A DNA stretch of 64,000 bases from Desulfonispora thiosulfatigenes DSM 11270 (GCF_900176035.1 NZ_FWWT01000012.1:61588-125587), one strand, 5' to 3'. Shown: positions 30,903-41,632, numbered from the stretch's first letter. A program made the numbers and translations. The notes: generated by a model not told the origin, from the letters alone.

Positions 30903-32882
30903 CTATTTTGTTTTTAGTTCAATAATTAAATCTCTAATAAAAGCTGCTTGTTCAAACTCTAAATTTTTAGCTGCTTGCTTCATTTCTTTTTCTAATTGTT
31001 TAATTTTCGCTTCTTTTTCCTTTTTAGTTAACTTCTTCGCATTTGTATTATAATCTGCTACCTTTTCTGCTACCATGGTTGCTTCAATAACATCTCTTAC
31101 TCCTTTTTTAATAGTTTGCGGAGTAATATTATTTTCTTTATTATGTTTTATCTGGATTTCTCGTCTTCTATAGGTTTCATCTAATGCTTTTTTCATAGAC
31201 TTTGTAACGATATCGCCATACATGATAACCTTACCATTAATATTACGTGCCGCTCGTCCTATTGTCTGAACTAAAGAAGTTTCAGATCGCAAAAATCCTT
31301 CTTTATCTGCATCTAAGATAGCTATCAAAGAAACCTCTGGTAAATCTAAGCCTTCACGTAATAAGTTTATACCTACTAAAACATCAAATTCCCCTAAACG
31401 TAAATCTCTAATAATTTCCATGCGCTCTATCGTTTTAATCTCTGAATGTAAATATCGCACTTTAATTCCGACATTTTTTAAATAATCTGTTAAATCTTCC
31501 GACATTTTTTTAGTTAGAGTTGTAATTAATACTCTTTCCTTTTTTTCCACTCTTAACCTTATTTCATCTAGTAAATCGTCTATTTGATTCTTTACTGGTC
31601 GCACTTCTATTTCTGGATCAATTAAGCCTGTCGGTCTAATAATTTGCTCTACAACCTTAGAACTATTTTGTTTTTCATAAGGTCCTGGAGTGGCTGAAAC
31701 AAAAATCATTTGCCCTGTTTTCTTTTCGAATTCTGCAAACTGTAAAGGTCTATTATCTAAAGCTGAAGGCAGCCTAAAACCGTGAGCTACTAAATTACTC
31801 TTACGAGATCTATCTCCTGCATACATCGCACCTATTTGCGGGATGGTCACATGAGCTTCATCAATAATAGTTAAATAATCCTCTGGAAAATAGTCTAATA
31901 AGCAAAAGGGCGTTTCCCCTTCTTTTCTTCCAGTTAAATGCCTAGAATAGTTTTCAATTCCGGTACAAAATCCGACTTCACGCATCATTTCTAAATCATA
32001 TCTAGTTCTTTGCTCTAATCTTTGCAGTTCTACTAATTTATTTTTTTCTTTTAATATCTTTAATTTTTCTTCTAATTCTTGTTCAATATTTTTAATTGCC
32101 TCTTCTAAATACTCAGGATCAGTAACATAGTGACTAGCTGGGAAAATACTAATGTGTTTTAATAAACCTAGCACTTCCCCTGTAACAATATCAATTTCTG
32201 CTATTCTATCTATTTCATCGCCAAATAATTCTATACGGATTGCCTTTTCGGAAAGCGATGCTGGCATGACTTCGATTACATCACCCCGTACTCTAAAAGT
32301 CCCTCGGTCAAAATTAATATCATTTCTTTCATATTGAATATCAACTAATTTCTTTAAAATATCGTCTCTATCATATGTTTGTCCAACTCTAATTGAAAGA
32401 GTTTGGTTTTTGTAATCAATCGGTGAACCCAAACCATAAATACAAGATACACTTGCCACAATAATAACGTCTTTACGCTCAAAAAGGGCTGAGGTAGCAG
32501 AGTGTCGTAATTTTTCAATTTCTTCATTTATACTAGAATCTTTTTCTATATACGTATCAGTATGAGCAATATAGGCCTCGGGCTGATAATAATCATAATA
32601 ACTAACAAAATATTCAACTGCATTTTCAGGAAAAAACTCTTTAAACTCACTACATAATTGGGCGGCTAATGTTTTATTATGCGCAATTACTAAAGTAGGA
32701 CGATTTACTTCTTTAATAATATTAGCCATAGTAAAAGTTTTGCCTGAACCTGTTACTCCTAATAAAGTTTGATTAGGTAGCCCACTATACAGACCCTCAA
32801 TTAATTCTTCGATAGCCCTTGGTTGATCACCTGCGGGTTGGTAATCAGACACTAATTTAAATTTATCCTCCAAGCTCCTCAC
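30903..32882 (-). CDS. uvrB: Excinuclease ABC subunit B
   Basis: The 659-residue helicase-like subunit verifies damage and loads UvrC. Walker A is [12 protein letters not shown] (about residues 42-53), the DNA-clamping beta-hairpin contains [13 protein letters not shown], the DEAH-type motif is [14 protein letters not shown], and helicase motifs include TIGRAARN. The C-terminal UVR motif ([20 protein letters not shown]) contacts UvrC. The start is taken as GTG at 32882; a TTG three codons later is also possible. A terminator upstream indicates a separate promoter. Confidence 0.97.
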   Translation of the reverse strand: MRSLEDKFKLVSDYQPAGDQPRAIEELIEGLYSGLPNQTLLGVTGSGKTFTMANIIKEVNRPTLVIAHNKTLAAQLCSEFKEFFPENAVEYFVSYYDYYQPEAYIAHTDTYIEKDSSINEEIEKLRHSATSALFERKDVIIVASVSCIYGLGSPIDYKNQTLSIRVGQTYDRDDILKKLVDIQYERNDINFDRGTFRVRGDVIEVMPASLSEKAIRIELFGDEIDRIAEIDIVTGEVLGLLKHISIFPASHYVTDPEYLEEAIKNIEQELEEKLKILKEKNKLVELQRLEQRTRYDLEMMREVGFCTGIENYSRHLTGRKEGETPFCLLDYFPEDYLTIIDEAHVTIPQIGAMYAGDRSRKSNLVAHGFRLPSALDNRPLQFAEFEKKTGQMIFVSATPGPYEKQNSSKVVEQIIRPTGLIDPEIEVRPVKNQIDDLLDEIRLRVEKKERVLITTLTKKMSEDLTDYLKNVGIKVRYLHSEIKTIERMEIIRDLRLGEFDVLVGINLLREGLDLPEVSLIAILDADKEGFLRSETSLVQTIGRAARNINGKVIMYGDIVTKSMKKALDETYRRREIQIKHNKENNITPQTIKKGVRDVIEATMVAEKVADYNTNAKKLTKKEKEAKIKQLEKEMKQAAKNLEFEQAAFIRDLIIELKTK

Positions 32883-32923
32883 CTACCTTCATCTCTTTCT
32901 TTTATTTTATCATAACCTTAATA

Positions 32924-32956
32924 ATAAAAAACCTGCACCTCCGAAGAAATGCAGTT
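32924..32956 (-). terminator. Terminator after the MinJ-like gene
   Basis: Stem AACTGCA/TGCAGGTT (32930-32937 with 32950-32956) with a T-rich tail on the minus strand, directly past the MinJ-like stop codon. Confidence 0.75.
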
Positions 32957-32961
32957 AAGAA

Positions 32962-34212
32962 TCATTTAATTATTCTTTTTAGTACTTTTGTGAAGGATTT
33001 TTGGAAAAATCCATCTGAATTCGACAAATCAAGATAAGAATCATTATATCCTCTAGGAACTGGTATTAATCCTAATGAAGCTTCAAAACCTTTTCTCTTA
33101 ACTAAAGTCTTATGAATTTTTTTCTTTTTATCACTGAAATATGTAATCTGAAAATTACTTTCCGTGAATTGCAAAAAATATTCTAATTCACTATAACCAT
33201 TAACTTCATTTTCATTAAGTGAAAGAATAACATCCCCTGTGCCAAGCCCTGCTCTTTTTAAAGGTGAATTATTTAATAAGTCTAAAATCATGATGCCTCT
33301 TTCCGTATCTACATACTTAGGCTCACTTTTAAATTCATGCCTTCGACCTAAATAAATAATAAACTCATGGCCTAAAGGTGCAAATAAAGCTGCTAAGATA
33401 CTTAAAGAATAAAAATTCGTAGCTATAATAGCTAATATCAATAATATTACGCTATACACAGCTAGGTGGAACGCAGAACGTAAGGATTTTTGCTTAGCAT
33501 GACCCGTAAGCGCAATATCACCATAACCTAATCCCGCAATCACAGGCATCATTAAATAAACCATGTTTTCACTTTCTATAACTAATTCAGACTTAATTAA
33601 AGGCCACCACTCAGGCATTTTAATTACATCTGTTACTGCATTACTTTCTGGGATAGCCATTGCAATCATAGCTACAATAGGTAAAGGCCAAAACTTCTGT
33701 AAGCTAAAACCTCCTACTAGTTTGCCTGTTTTATCTTTTACATATACAGGAACGGCTCCTAAATGACCACTCATTAAAATTAAAATAGCTTCGACTAAAT
33801 GTAATATAGCTACTAAACCCATAATCTGTGGGATACTAATTTCTGGAAAACCAAAAAAGTATTTACATAAAGAAAGTATGCCCCCCGCATAAGCAAAGCA
33901 CATAAACCTTTGATTTATCAGCATAAGGCCTACTGCAAGAATCCATAAATATTGAATGCCGATTTCTAAAATGGATAACCCAACTATTACTAAAATAATA
34001 CTCCCAATAAAACCGCCTAATAAACCATACAAAGAAGCTACTATAGTTGGCACTATTATACTTTCTTCTGGTAAATTAAACATGGAACTTTTCATTTTAG
34101 CTAATCTCTTAAATTGAAACCAAATAATTATCATAACCACCCAGAAAACTGGTTGTAATAAAAGGGATACAATATTATAAAAAATCATAGGTATTAACTT
34201 TAAAAAGACCAA
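32962..34212 (-). CDS. MinJ-like membrane protein with PDZ domain
   Basis: This 416-residue protein has about seven or eight hydrophobic segments up to residue 300, then a PDZ domain (GIMILDLLNNSPLKRAGLGT, about residues 307-326). Topology, size and position next to ctp and ftsEX match Bacillus MinJ (YvjD), which links DivIVA to MinD and affects division-site selection. Identity is inferred from architecture and neighbourhood, so a symbol is not assigned. The TTG start at 34212 is supported by GGGGTG six bases upstream. Confidence 0.75.
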   Translation of the reverse strand: MVFLKLIPMIFYNIVSLLLQPVFWVVMIIIWFQFKRLAKMKSSMFNLPEESIIVPTIVASLYGLLGGFIGSIILVIVGLSILEIGIQYLWILAVGLMLINQRFMCFAYAGGILSLCKYFFGFPEISIPQIMGLVAILHLVEAILILMSGHLGAVPVYVKDKTGKLVGGFSLQKFWPLPIVAMIAMAIPESNAVTDVIKMPEWWPLIKSELVIESENMVYLMMPVIAGLGYGDIALTGHAKQKSLRSAFHLAVYSVILLILAIIATNFYSLSILAALFAPLGHEFIIYLGRRHEFKSEPKYVDTERGIMILDLLNNSPLKRAGLGTGDVILSLNENEVNGYSELEYFLQFTESNFQITYFSDKKKKIHKTLVKRKGFEASLGLIPVPRGYNDSYLDLSNSDGFFQKSFTKVLKRIIK

Positions 34213-34244
34213 AAGTTACACCCCACCAAAAAAATTTTCAGGGG

Positions 34245-35402
34245 TTATAGTTTCCCCTGAAGTAATTCAATAGCCTTTTTAAGTTGAGTATCTTCAATAA
34301 ATTCCTCGGATCCCGTAATTAATGGTAATTTAACTTCTTCATCTGGCTTTATTCCTAATTTATGAATATCATTCTTGTTAGGAGTTAAATATTTTGCTGT
34401 TGTTAACTTAAGACCTGCTCCATCTTTAAGGAAGAATACATTTTGCACTACACCTTTACCATAAGTTTTTTCGCCTACTAAGGTACCTAACTTAGTGTCT
34501 TTAACTGCTCCTGCAAATATTTCTGAAGCACTTGCACTACCTTCGTTAACTAAAACGACTAATGGCACTTTTATTCCTGGTCCTTTAGAACTATAGGTTA
34601 CACTTTTCCCATTTTTATCTACGATATGGACAATTGGACTTTCAGGAAGAACCTCTTTTAAAATACTAACTACTGTTTCAAGATTACCTCCAGGGTTATT
34701 TCTTAAATCAATAATTAATCCTTTATAACCCTCTTTATTTATCTTCTCCATTTCAGCAGTAAATTCTTCATCGGTATTATTCCCAAATAAGGTAATTGCT
34801 AAATAAGCTATATCTTTGTTTTCCTTTAAAATCTCTGCCTTAACTGTTGGTACGTCAACAATTTCTCTTATTATAGAAAAATCTAAAATTTTATCTGTAC
34901 CTTCTCTTTTAATGCTTAACTTTACTTTAGTTCCTGGCTCTCCTCTCATAACCTCAACTGCATCATCTAAAGTCATACCTGTTGTAGACTTACCGTCAAT
35001 TTTGGTTATTATATCTCCGGACTTTATCCCTGCCTTATGACCTGGTGTTCCTTCTACGGGTGCAATTACAGTTATATCCTTTTCCTTAGTCCCTACATAT
35101 ACGCCTATCCCACCAAAGGTTGGCTCAATATATGATTGTAATTTTTGAAACTCCTTTTCATCTAAAAATACAGAATACTCATCACCTAAAGAATCAACTA
35201 GCCCTTTAGTTGCACCTTCTACTAATTGTTCAGTGGTAATCGGATGAAGATAACTTGATTTTACCAGTGTTGCTACATGTAAAAGCTGACCTACCTGATT
35301 ATAATTAGTAATAAAGATATAACCAACTACTGATGTAACGATAAAACTAATAATTGTAAATATCGTAAGAACAACCTTTAATATTTTTTTGGTCGTTTGC
35401 AA
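34245..35402 (-). CDS. S41-family C-terminal processing peptidase
   Basis: The protein begins with one membrane anchor (about residues 10-30), followed by a PDZ domain (IEPTFGGIGVYVGTKEK..., about 90-170) and a tail-specific protease core. The catalytic serine lies in NEGSASASEIFAGA (about residue 295) and the catalytic lysine in VGEKTYGKGVVQ. It acts outside the membrane on exported proteins; CtpB of Bacillus works during spore formation. The start is uncertain: TTG at 35402 has AGGAAGGTG suitably spaced, while GTG at 35411 lies inside that SD. It sits between ftsX and the MinJ-like gene. Confidence 0.92.
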   Translation of the reverse strand: MQTTKKILKVVLTIFTIISFIVTSVVGYIFITNYNQVGQLLHVATLVKSSYLHPITTEQLVEGATKGLVDSLGDEYSVFLDEKEFQKLQSYIEPTFGGIGVYVGTKEKDITVIAPVEGTPGHKAGIKSGDIITKIDGKSTTGMTLDDAVEVMRGEPGTKVKLSIKREGTDKILDFSIIREIVDVPTVKAEILKENKDIAYLAITLFGNNTDEEFTAEMEKINKEGYKGLIIDLRNNPGGNLETVVSILKEVLPESPIVHIVDKNGKSVTYSSKGPGIKVPLVVLVNEGSASASEIFAGAVKDTKLGTLVGEKTYGKGVVQNVFFLKDGAGLKLTTAKYLTPNKNDIHKLGIKPDEEVKLPLITGSEEFIEDTQLKKAIELLQGKL

Positions 35403-35501
35403 ATGTAACACCTTCCTAACCTAATCTCTTCTAAAATATATTTATGATGATATAAAAATATATACTTATATAATTACCTAATTATTACATCTAAATACTA
35501 A

Positions 35502-36389
35502 TTAAACATTTAAATATTTTCTAACTGCTATTCCACTAGCAAATGTTCCAATTATAACCCCTACTGCTAAGATACTCATTATAATGTATGATAAAAGGGT
35601 AGAGTCCGTTACTAAGGGTAAAAAGGGTGCGGATACTAATAAATATTCGCTAAACTTCTGATACCCATAATATATACCTATATTAGATAAAACTGCTCCT
35701 ATTATGCCAATTAACATTCCTTCTAAATAAAAGGGTAATTTAATAAACACACTACTTGCACCGACAAATTGCATAATCCTTATTTCTTTTCTACGTGCTA
35801 ATACCGTAAGTCTAGTCGTTGTCGAAATTAAAAATAAGGATGCTAATAAAATCCCTATAATTGTAACTACTCCTGCATTTCTCACCCAAGTAGTCAATGA
35901 TACTAGTTTTTCTATCCAACCTTTACCATAATTTATTTTGTCTACTATTTCAATCTTTTCGATTTCTTTGACGATAGATTCTACTTGCTCTGGTTTTGTA
36001 GCTTGTACCTTATACATATCTGGGAGCGGATTCCTATCTCCTAAGGCTTTAACTATATTAGCTTCTTTACCATAACGATTTTGAAGTTCTATTAAAGCAT
36101 CTGCCTTAGGAACAAACTCGATAGACTCTACTCCTTCTAAATTTTTAAGGTCCTTTTCTAATTCAGAATACTCGATATCCATATTTTTTTGCAAAAATAC
36201 ATTTATTTCCACCTGTTTCTCAAGTTCTTCCATCATATGTAGACTATTTAAAACAAATAATAAAGAAAATCCTAAAATAATTAAAGATATAGTTACTGTA
36301 CTAATTGAAGCAATCGTCATTCCTTTATGTCTATTCATCGAACGGAAGGTATCACGTAAACTATATTTTAAAGAACTATAAGTCCGCAT
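35502..36389 (-). CDS. ftsX: Cell division protein FtsX
   Basis: FtsX is the membrane subunit of the FtsEX ABC complex that activates peptidoglycan hydrolases. The protein has one N-terminal membrane helix (IASISTVTISLIILGFSLLF, about residues 26-45), a large extracellular loop and three C-terminal helices. The ATG at 36389 has AAAGGAGGG seven bases upstream, and it overlaps the ftsE 3' end by 14 bp, indicating translational coupling. A longer in-frame start 42 bases upstream lacks an SD. Confidence 0.95.
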   Translation of the reverse strand: MRTYSSLKYSLRDTFRSMNRHKGMTIASISTVTISLIILGFSLLFVLNSLHMMEELEKQVEINVFLQKNMDIEYSELEKDLKNLEGVESIEFVPKADALIELQNRYGKEANIVKALGDRNPLPDMYKVQATKPEQVESIVKEIEKIEIVDKINYGKGWIEKLVSLTTWVRNAGVVTIIGILLASLFLISTTTRLTVLARRKEIRIMQFVGASSVFIKLPFYLEGMLIGIIGAVLSNIGIYYGYQKFSEYLLVSAPFLPLVTDSTLLSYIIMSILAVGVIIGTFASGIAVRKYLNV

Positions 36390-37065
36390 CCTCGTACCCT
36401 CCTTTATCGATATCTCGAAATACTTGACCATTTTTTAAAGCTATTATCCTTTTACGCATATATGCTACTACTTCAATATCGTGAGTAGCCATTAAAATAG
36501 TTGTCCCTCTTTCATTAATGTCACTTAAAAGACGCATGATTTCCTTTGATGTTTTCGGATCTAGGTTTCCTGTAGGTTCATCAGCTATGATTATTTCTGG
36601 TCTATTAACTATTGCCCTAGCTATACCTACCCTTTGTTGTTCTCCACCTGATAACTGATTAGGAAAAGAATTGGTCTTTTTTGCTAAACCTACTTTTTGG
36701 AGAACTTGTGGCACTATTTTTTTGACCTCTTTAGGAGAAGTTCCTGTAGCTTCTAAAGCAAAAGCAACATTTTCAAAAACAGTCCTATCTTCTAAAAGTA
36801 GAAAGTCTTGAAAAACTACCCCTATTTTGCGTCTATATAAAGGTACCTCTTTGTTACTTAATCGAACGATACTTTTACCTCCAACCATTATTTGACCTTC
36901 CGTAGGCTTTTCTTGCCTGGTTAATAATTTTAGTAAGGTTGACTTTCCAGCACCACTTTTTCCTACTAAAAAAACAAATTCACCCTTATCTATACTTAAC
37001 TCTACATTTTCTAAAGCTAGGCTATTATTACCATACTTTTTTGTTACGTTGACAAGTTTTATCAA
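36376..37065 (-). CDS. ftsE: Cell division ATP-binding protein FtsE
   Basis: The ABC ATPase partner of FtsX. Walker A is GKSGAGKST (about residues 35-43), the signature is LSGGEQQRVGIARA (about 135-148) and Walker B is IIADEPTGNLD. I choose TTG at 37065, six bases after GAGGTG, giving MIKLVNVTKKYG, the usual FtsE start; the GTG nine bases upstream lies inside the SD. The gene overlaps ftsX by 14 bp. Confidence 0.96.
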   Translation of the reverse strand: MIKLVNVTKKYGNNSLALENVELSIDKGEFVFLVGKSGAGKSTLLKLLTRQEKPTEGQIMVGGKSIVRLSNKEVPLYRRKIGVVFQDFLLLEDRTVFENVAFALEATGTSPKEVKKIVPQVLQKVGLAKKTNSFPNQLSGGEQQRVGIARAIVNRPEIIIADEPTGNLDPKTSKEIMRLLSDINERGTTILMATHDIEVVAYMRKRIIALKNGQVFRDIDKGGYEDADL

Positions 37066-37171
37066 TTTTTTCACCTCAAAATATACTCACAAAATATTAC
37101 CCATTGTTTATTATACCAAATAATTGCTTTCGACAAAAAAGGTATATTTTCCTGCAAATAAATATTGTTAA

Positions 37172-37254
37172 AAAAAGGGTAGTCCTCATTTAAAATAAAT
37201 AATATGAACTCAAACTTGAGGACATTTTATTTTAAAATAAGAACTACCCTTTAT
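37172..37254 (-). terminator. Long terminator with interleaved repeats after split transketolase
   Basis: Outer arms 37174-37183 and 37243-37252 (AAAGGGTAGT/ACTACCCTTT) are followed by a T run on the minus strand. Two inner repeat pairs interleave: 37182-37188 with 37217-37223 (GTCCTCA/TGAGGAC), and 37189-37199 with 37226-37236 (TTTAAAATAAA/TTTATTTTAAA). Confidence 0.75.
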
Positions 37255-37280
37255 ATTTAATTAATTCTTATAAATGGTTG

Positions 37281-38216
37281 TTATTTTTTATTGATTAAAT
37301 TAACTGCTTTTTCTGCAATATGTTTAGCTGTTAAACCATATACTTCTAATAATTCATCTGGTTTTCCTGATCTACCAAAGATATCATTTACCCCAACTCT
37401 TTCCATATGGATAGGGCAATTTTCTACTAAAACTTCTGCTACTGCACTACCTAAACCACCATTAATATTATGCTCTTCACAGGTAATAATAGCTCCTGAT
37501 TTTTGAGCCTCTTTTATTATTGCATCTTTATCTAAGGGTTTAATGGTACTAATATTTAAAACACTTGCTTTTATTCCTTGTTTTAAAAGCTCTTCACGTG
37601 CTTTTAATGCTTCTCCTACCATAATTCCAGTTGCAATAATTGATACATCATTTCCATCTTCGATTAATTTAGCTTTACCAATTTCAAATTTATAGCTATT
37701 ATCAAAGATCATCGGAACCTTTGGTCTTCCTAGCCTTATGTAAACAGGACCTTCATATTCGCTTGCTGCCACAATTGCTTGTTTTGTTTCTTCACCGTCA
37801 GCAGGAACAATCACAGTCATCCCTGGAATAGCACGCATTAGCGCAATATCTTCTAACATTTGATGACTTCCACCATCTTCGCCTACAGTTAAACCTGCAT
37901 GACTGGCTGCAATTTTAACATTTAAACATCCATATCCAATTGTGTTTCTAATTTGATCATAAGCTCTACCACATGCAAAAATAGCAAAAGTACTCGCAAA
38001 AGGAATTTTGCCTGCTGCTGCGAGTCCTGCGGCACATCCCATTAAGTTTTGTTCTGCTATTCCTATATTAAAAAATCGTTCCGGAAATTCCTTTTTAAAA
38101 ACACTTGTTTTAGTCGAACCTGATAAATCAGCATCAACTACAACTACATTATCATTATTTTTACCTAGTTCTGCTAAAGCTATCCCATAGGCATCTCTAG
38201 TCGCCATTTTTTCCAC
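37281..38216 (-). CDS. Transketolase, C-terminal subunit
   Basis: This 311-residue protein carries the pyrimidine-binding and C-terminal transketolase domains, with GDADLSGST-like VDADLSGSTKT near residue 30, and FFNIGIAEQNLMGCAAGLA (about residues 48-66) containing the glutamate that activates thiamine diphosphate. It must pair with the separately encoded N-terminal subunit just upstream. Together they move two-carbon units in the non-oxidative pentose phosphate pathway. GTG start at 38216 has GGGAGG with seven-base spacing. Split transketolases are common in archaea and Clostridia. Confidence 0.93.
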   Translation of the reverse strand: MEKMATRDAYGIALAELGKNNDNVVVVDADLSGSTKTSVFKKEFPERFFNIGIAEQNLMGCAAGLAAAGKIPFASTFAIFACGRAYDQIRNTIGYGCLNVKIAASHAGLTVGEDGGSHQMLEDIALMRAIPGMTVIVPADGEETKQAIVAASEYEGPVYIRLGRPKVPMIFDNSYKFEIGKAKLIEDGNDVSIIATGIMVGEALKAREELLKQGIKASVLNISTIKPLDKDAIIKEAQKSGAIITCEEHNINGGLGSAVAEVLVENCPIHMERVGVNDIFGRSGKPDELLEVYGLTAKHIAEKAVNLINKK

Positions 38217-38246
38217 AATAAAAACCTCCCTTACTCTTAAAATAAT

Positions 38247-39068
38247 TTACGCTTGTAATTCTTGTAAAGCTTTGTCTACTTCTTCTTTATTAGGGGCTGA
38301 ACCGTGCCAATTCGCCTTATTTTCCATAAAAGACACACCTTTACCTTTAACTGTTTTTGCCACAAGTATTGATGGTTTACCTTTAGTCTCTTTTGCCTTT
38401 TTAAAACCAGCTTCAATACTTTCAAAGTCATGTCCATCAATTTCAATAACATCCCAACCAAAAGCAGACCACTTATCGATAATTGGATAAGGATTCATTA
38501 CCTCTTCAATATTTCCATCTATTTGTAGACCATTATTATCTAAAATAGCAATTATATTATCCAATTTATAATGACTAGCAGCCATAGCTGCTTCCCATAC
38601 CTGTCCTTCTTGTAACTCGCCATCACCTAACATTACATAAATATAGGAATCCCTTTTATCTAGTTTCCCTGCTAGCGCCATACCTATAGAAGTAGAAAAT
38701 CCAGTTCCTAATGAACCCGTAGACATTTCTACCCCTGATACCTTTTTCATATCAGGATGACCTTGTAATTTAGAGTCAATTTGGCGAAGTGTTAATAATT
38801 CTTTGACAGGGAAAAATCCTTTTTCTGCTAAGGCTGCATATAATACTGGCGCAGCATGTCCTTTTGATAATACAAAACGATCCCTTTCATCCCACTTAGG
38901 ATTATTAGCATCGACCTTCATTTCTTTAAAATATAAGTATGTTACTATGTCCGTAGCTGACAGGGAACCCCCTGGATGTCCTGATCCTGCTGCCCCTATC
39001 ATTTTAATTATATTTCGGCGAATTTCAGTAGCCTTTTTTGTCAGCATATTTGTACTTTCAGTAAGCAT
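38247..39068 (-). CDS. Transketolase, N-terminal subunit
   Basis: The 273-residue protein is the thiamine-diphosphate-binding half of transketolase. It has [16 protein letters not shown] (about residues 25-40), [13 protein letters not shown], and the TPP motif [20 protein letters not shown] (about 151-170). The gene precedes the C-terminal subunit by 30 bp in the same direction, so an assembled alpha2beta2-type enzyme is expected. The ATG has GGAGGG about ten bases upstream. Confidence 0.93.
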   Translation of the reverse strand: MLTESTNMLTKKATEIRRNIIKMIGAAGSGHPGGSLSATDIVTYLYFKEMKVDANNPKWDERDRFVLSKGHAAPVLYAALAEKGFFPVKELLTLRQIDSKLQGHPDMKKVSGVEMSTGSLGTGFSTSIGMALAGKLDKRDSYIYVMLGDGELQEGQVWEAAMAASHYKLDNIIAILDNNGLQIDGNIEEVMNPYPIIDKWSAFGWDVIEIDGHDFESIEAGFKKAKETKGKPSILVAKTVKGKGVSFMENKANWHGSAPNKEEVDKALQELQA

Positions 39069-39212
39069 TCTTATTACACCCTCCTTATAAAATCAAAATT
39101 TTATCTCAATTTTTACACGAAGTACATTTACTTGGTTCTACATATTTCGTCATAAAAATCCTTTATCCTGCACCATAATACCAATATTAACTAAAAAAGT
39201 GAAGGGTTTTCA

Positions 39213-39248
39213 CGAAAAAAAGGAAGTATTTCTAGCTAGCCTTCCTAG
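39213..39248 (-). terminator. Terminator after the germination permease gene
   Basis: Arms AGGAAG and CTTCCT (39221-39226 with 39242-39247) around a GCTAGCTAG-containing loop, followed by seven T residues on the minus strand. It lies 43 bp past the stop codon. Confidence 0.75.
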
Positions 39249-39290
39249 TATGATAAATAAGAGTACGGTTTATGCACCACCTTTTTACAA

Positions 39291-40373
39291 TTATTTGAAC
39301 TTTTTCTTTTTAATCTCACTCACCCCTAAAATAATTATTGGCAAAATTACTTGAAAAGGTAAAAAGTAATAGGGCCAAATTTCATTATTAAAGTCTTTAT
39401 AACTAATTACATCTTCATATAAAAAGGAGGCAAGATTAAGGACTAAGAGCATAATAGGAAAAAGCAAAAAGCGATAATCTTTAAAATTAAATAATTTAGT
39501 TACTCCTTTACTTAGGCAGAGTAGTAAGATGCTTATTTTTACAAAACCCCCTAAAATGAAAGAAAGAGATTCTAGAATTTCAATTCTTTGAAATATCTGT
39601 GCGACATCTATTCTTCTAACCATGTTATAAGCAGGATAAGACATACTGTTTGCTGCATCTTCTCCCAGAACTAAAAGATTTATTAACGTAAATATTAATA
39701 TATATATCCCAGCAATCAGCAAACTAGTTAAATAAATTCTATAGCTTGAATTAGACTTTCGAAAATCAGAAAAAACCATTGTAAAGACAAATATTTGTGT
39801 TAAAGGTTGGGAAAAAACACTAAATGCCCCTTTTAAAACAGGTTTGTATCCATTGTTGAAAATGGGCAAAATATTGCTTACATCCATAATTGTGATGGAT
39901 AATAAACTTATTCCGACCAAAATTACAAAAGGTATATACACAAAAATATAAGACCATCTTGCTAGGGATTCTATACCTTGTTTTAAAACCCAGCAACATA
40001 AAACGGCTAAAATAGCCATGTTTATTACTCTGGGGGTTTTAGGCAAACTAGTAACTTGAATATACTGTCCATAATTAATTAAAACATCCGAAACCCAGAA
40101 AAATGTATACCAAATTATAATTAGTAAAATTATTTTACTGATAAACTTACCAAAACAAATTTCGATAATTTCAAACAAATCCTTACTAGGAAAATTTGCA
40201 TGAATCCTCGCAAAAATCATTATCATCGGCAAGACCATTACAAAAGCCACAATAACAGCTAACCAAGAATCCTTTCCCGCCGATAGGCCTGGTACAAAAA
40301 TAGAGGTTGAGCCCACAGAAAATAAGATTATTAATTTGATAGCTTGTTCGGTGGAAATTACTTCTTTTTGCAT
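39291..40373 (-). CDS. GerAB-type spore germination permease
   Basis: This 360-residue protein has ten predicted membrane segments. It begins MQKEVISTEQAIKLIILFSVGSTSIFVPG-like, with motifs typical of the spore germination protein family (GerAB, GerKB, YndE), a branch of the APC superfamily. In spores these proteins sense a germinant together with GerAA and GerAC subunits. No A or C subunit lies beside it here, so it is an orphan. It supports endospore formation by the host. Flanking terminators on both sides show it is monocistronic. Confidence 0.85.
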   Translation of the reverse strand: MQKEVISTEQAIKLIILFSVGSTSIFVPGLSAGKDSWLAVIVAFVMVLPMIMIFARIHANFPSKDLFEIIEICFGKFISKIILLIIIWYTFFWVSDVLINYGQYIQVTSLPKTPRVINMAILAVLCCWVLKQGIESLARWSYIFVYIPFVILVGISLLSITIMDVSNILPIFNNGYKPVLKGAFSVFSQPLTQIFVFTMVFSDFRKSNSSYRIYLTSLLIAGIYILIFTLINLLVLGEDAANSMSYPAYNMVRRIDVAQIFQRIEILESLSFILGGFVKISILLLCLSKGVTKLFNFKDYRFLLFPIMLLVLNLASFLYEDVISYKDFNNEIWPYYFLPFQVILPIIILGVSEIKKKKFK

Positions 40374-40437
40374 ATTTATACCTCGAACTTATTATTTTTC
40401 TCATCTAGTATCTTGTCCAATTTCAGGTAAATATATG

Positions 40438-40481
40438 AAAAAAAGTTATTTTAAAACACAGTAAATGTTTTAAAATAACTT
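40438..40481 (-). terminator. Terminator after prfB
   Basis: Perfect 16-bp inverted repeat (40443-40458 with 40466-40481) with a seven-T tail on the minus strand, 50 bp past the prfB stop codon. Confidence 0.85.
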
Positions 40482-40530
40482 TCTTAATTCTTTTATTATT
40501 TTTAAATCTATTCTAATTTTAATTACAACT

Positions 40531-41632
40531 TCAATTTTCTTTTCGTGCTTGCATTTTTAAATAGCCATAAATAAATTCATTAATATCCCCGTCCATTACA
40601 GCTTGAACATTTCCCTTTTCTACATTTGTACGATGGTCTTTAACCATGTTATATGGATGAAAAACATAAGATCTAATTTGACTTCCCCAGCCGATTTCTT
40701 GTTGGTCTCCTTTAATTTGGGCTAATTCTTTTTCGTGGTCTTTTAATTTTTTCTCTAATAATTTAGCTTGTAAAATCTTCATCGCTGAATGACGATTACT
40801 AATTTGAGAACGTTCATTTTGACATTGAGTTACAATACCTGTAGGTAAATGAGTAATACGCACAGCAGAGTCTGTTGTATTAACATGCTGCCCACCTGCT
40901 CCACCTGCTCTAAAAGTATCAATCTTTAAATCCTTAGTATCTATTTCAATTTCTCCTTCATCATTTACCTCCGGCATTACTTCTAAAGCCGCAAAGGAGG
41001 TATGTCTTCTTCCGGATGAATCAAAGGGAGAAATTCTTACTAATCTGTGCACACCTTTTTCTGCTTTTAAATAACCAAAGGCGTTTTCACCTTGAATTGA
41101 TAAGGTTACACTTTTTATCCCTGCTTCATCTCCAGGTAATAAATCGAAAATTTGCACCCTATATCCTTCTTTTTCAGCCCATCTTGTATACATGCGATAA
41201 AGCATTTCGGTCCAGTCCTGAGATTCTGTTCCGCCCGCACCTGGATGGAGTGTGATAATAGCATCATTACGGTCATATTTACTATTTAATAAAGTTTCTA
41301 GTTCTAAGACTTCCAAGGATTCTTTGACCTGTTTAAGCTCTTCTGTTACTTCTCCTAAAGATTCATCTTCTTGTTCACTTAGTTCATATAAAACTTCAAC
41401 ATCTTCAAAACCCGATGCTAAATCTGTATACTTTTTTAGTTTTTCTTTTAAGTTAGTTAACTTTTGCATTATTTTTTGAGCCATTTCTGGATTATCCCAA
41501 AAATCGGGCTCTGCTATTTGTTCTTCTAAATCACTAACTAATTTTTCTTTTTGGTCTATGTCAAAGAGACTCCTTTAATTCAGATATTTTCTTTTTGGCT
41601 AATTCTATTTCTTTTTTAATTTCATATTCCAT
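40531..41632 (-). CDS. prfB: Peptide chain release factor 2, with programmed +1 frameshift
   Basis: RF2 recognises UGA and UAA and releases the finished peptide. The true gene starts at ATG 41632 (SD AGAGGTG), reads 23 codons, meets an in-frame TGA at 41563-41561 and shifts +1 into the main frame, giving a product of about 366 residues. The catalytic GGQ lies in [19 protein letters not shown], and the stop-codon motif SPF is in [15 protein letters not shown] frame beginning at ATG 41484 would miss 49 residues and is not the real start. secA lies 22 bp upstream, so the two are probably cotranscribed. Confidence 0.95.
41560..41573 (-). promoter_or_regulatory. RF2 programmed frameshift site
   Basis: The minus strand reads AGGAG TCT CTT TGA C. 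The internal SD-like AGGAG three bases before CTT, the slippery CTT, and the weak TGA-C stop context are the canonical RF2 autoregulatory signals. Confidence 0.95.

Noticed and set aside
41561..41563. In-frame TGA near the start of prfB as a sign of a broken gene
   Set aside because: The context is the canonical RF2 programmed frameshift site.
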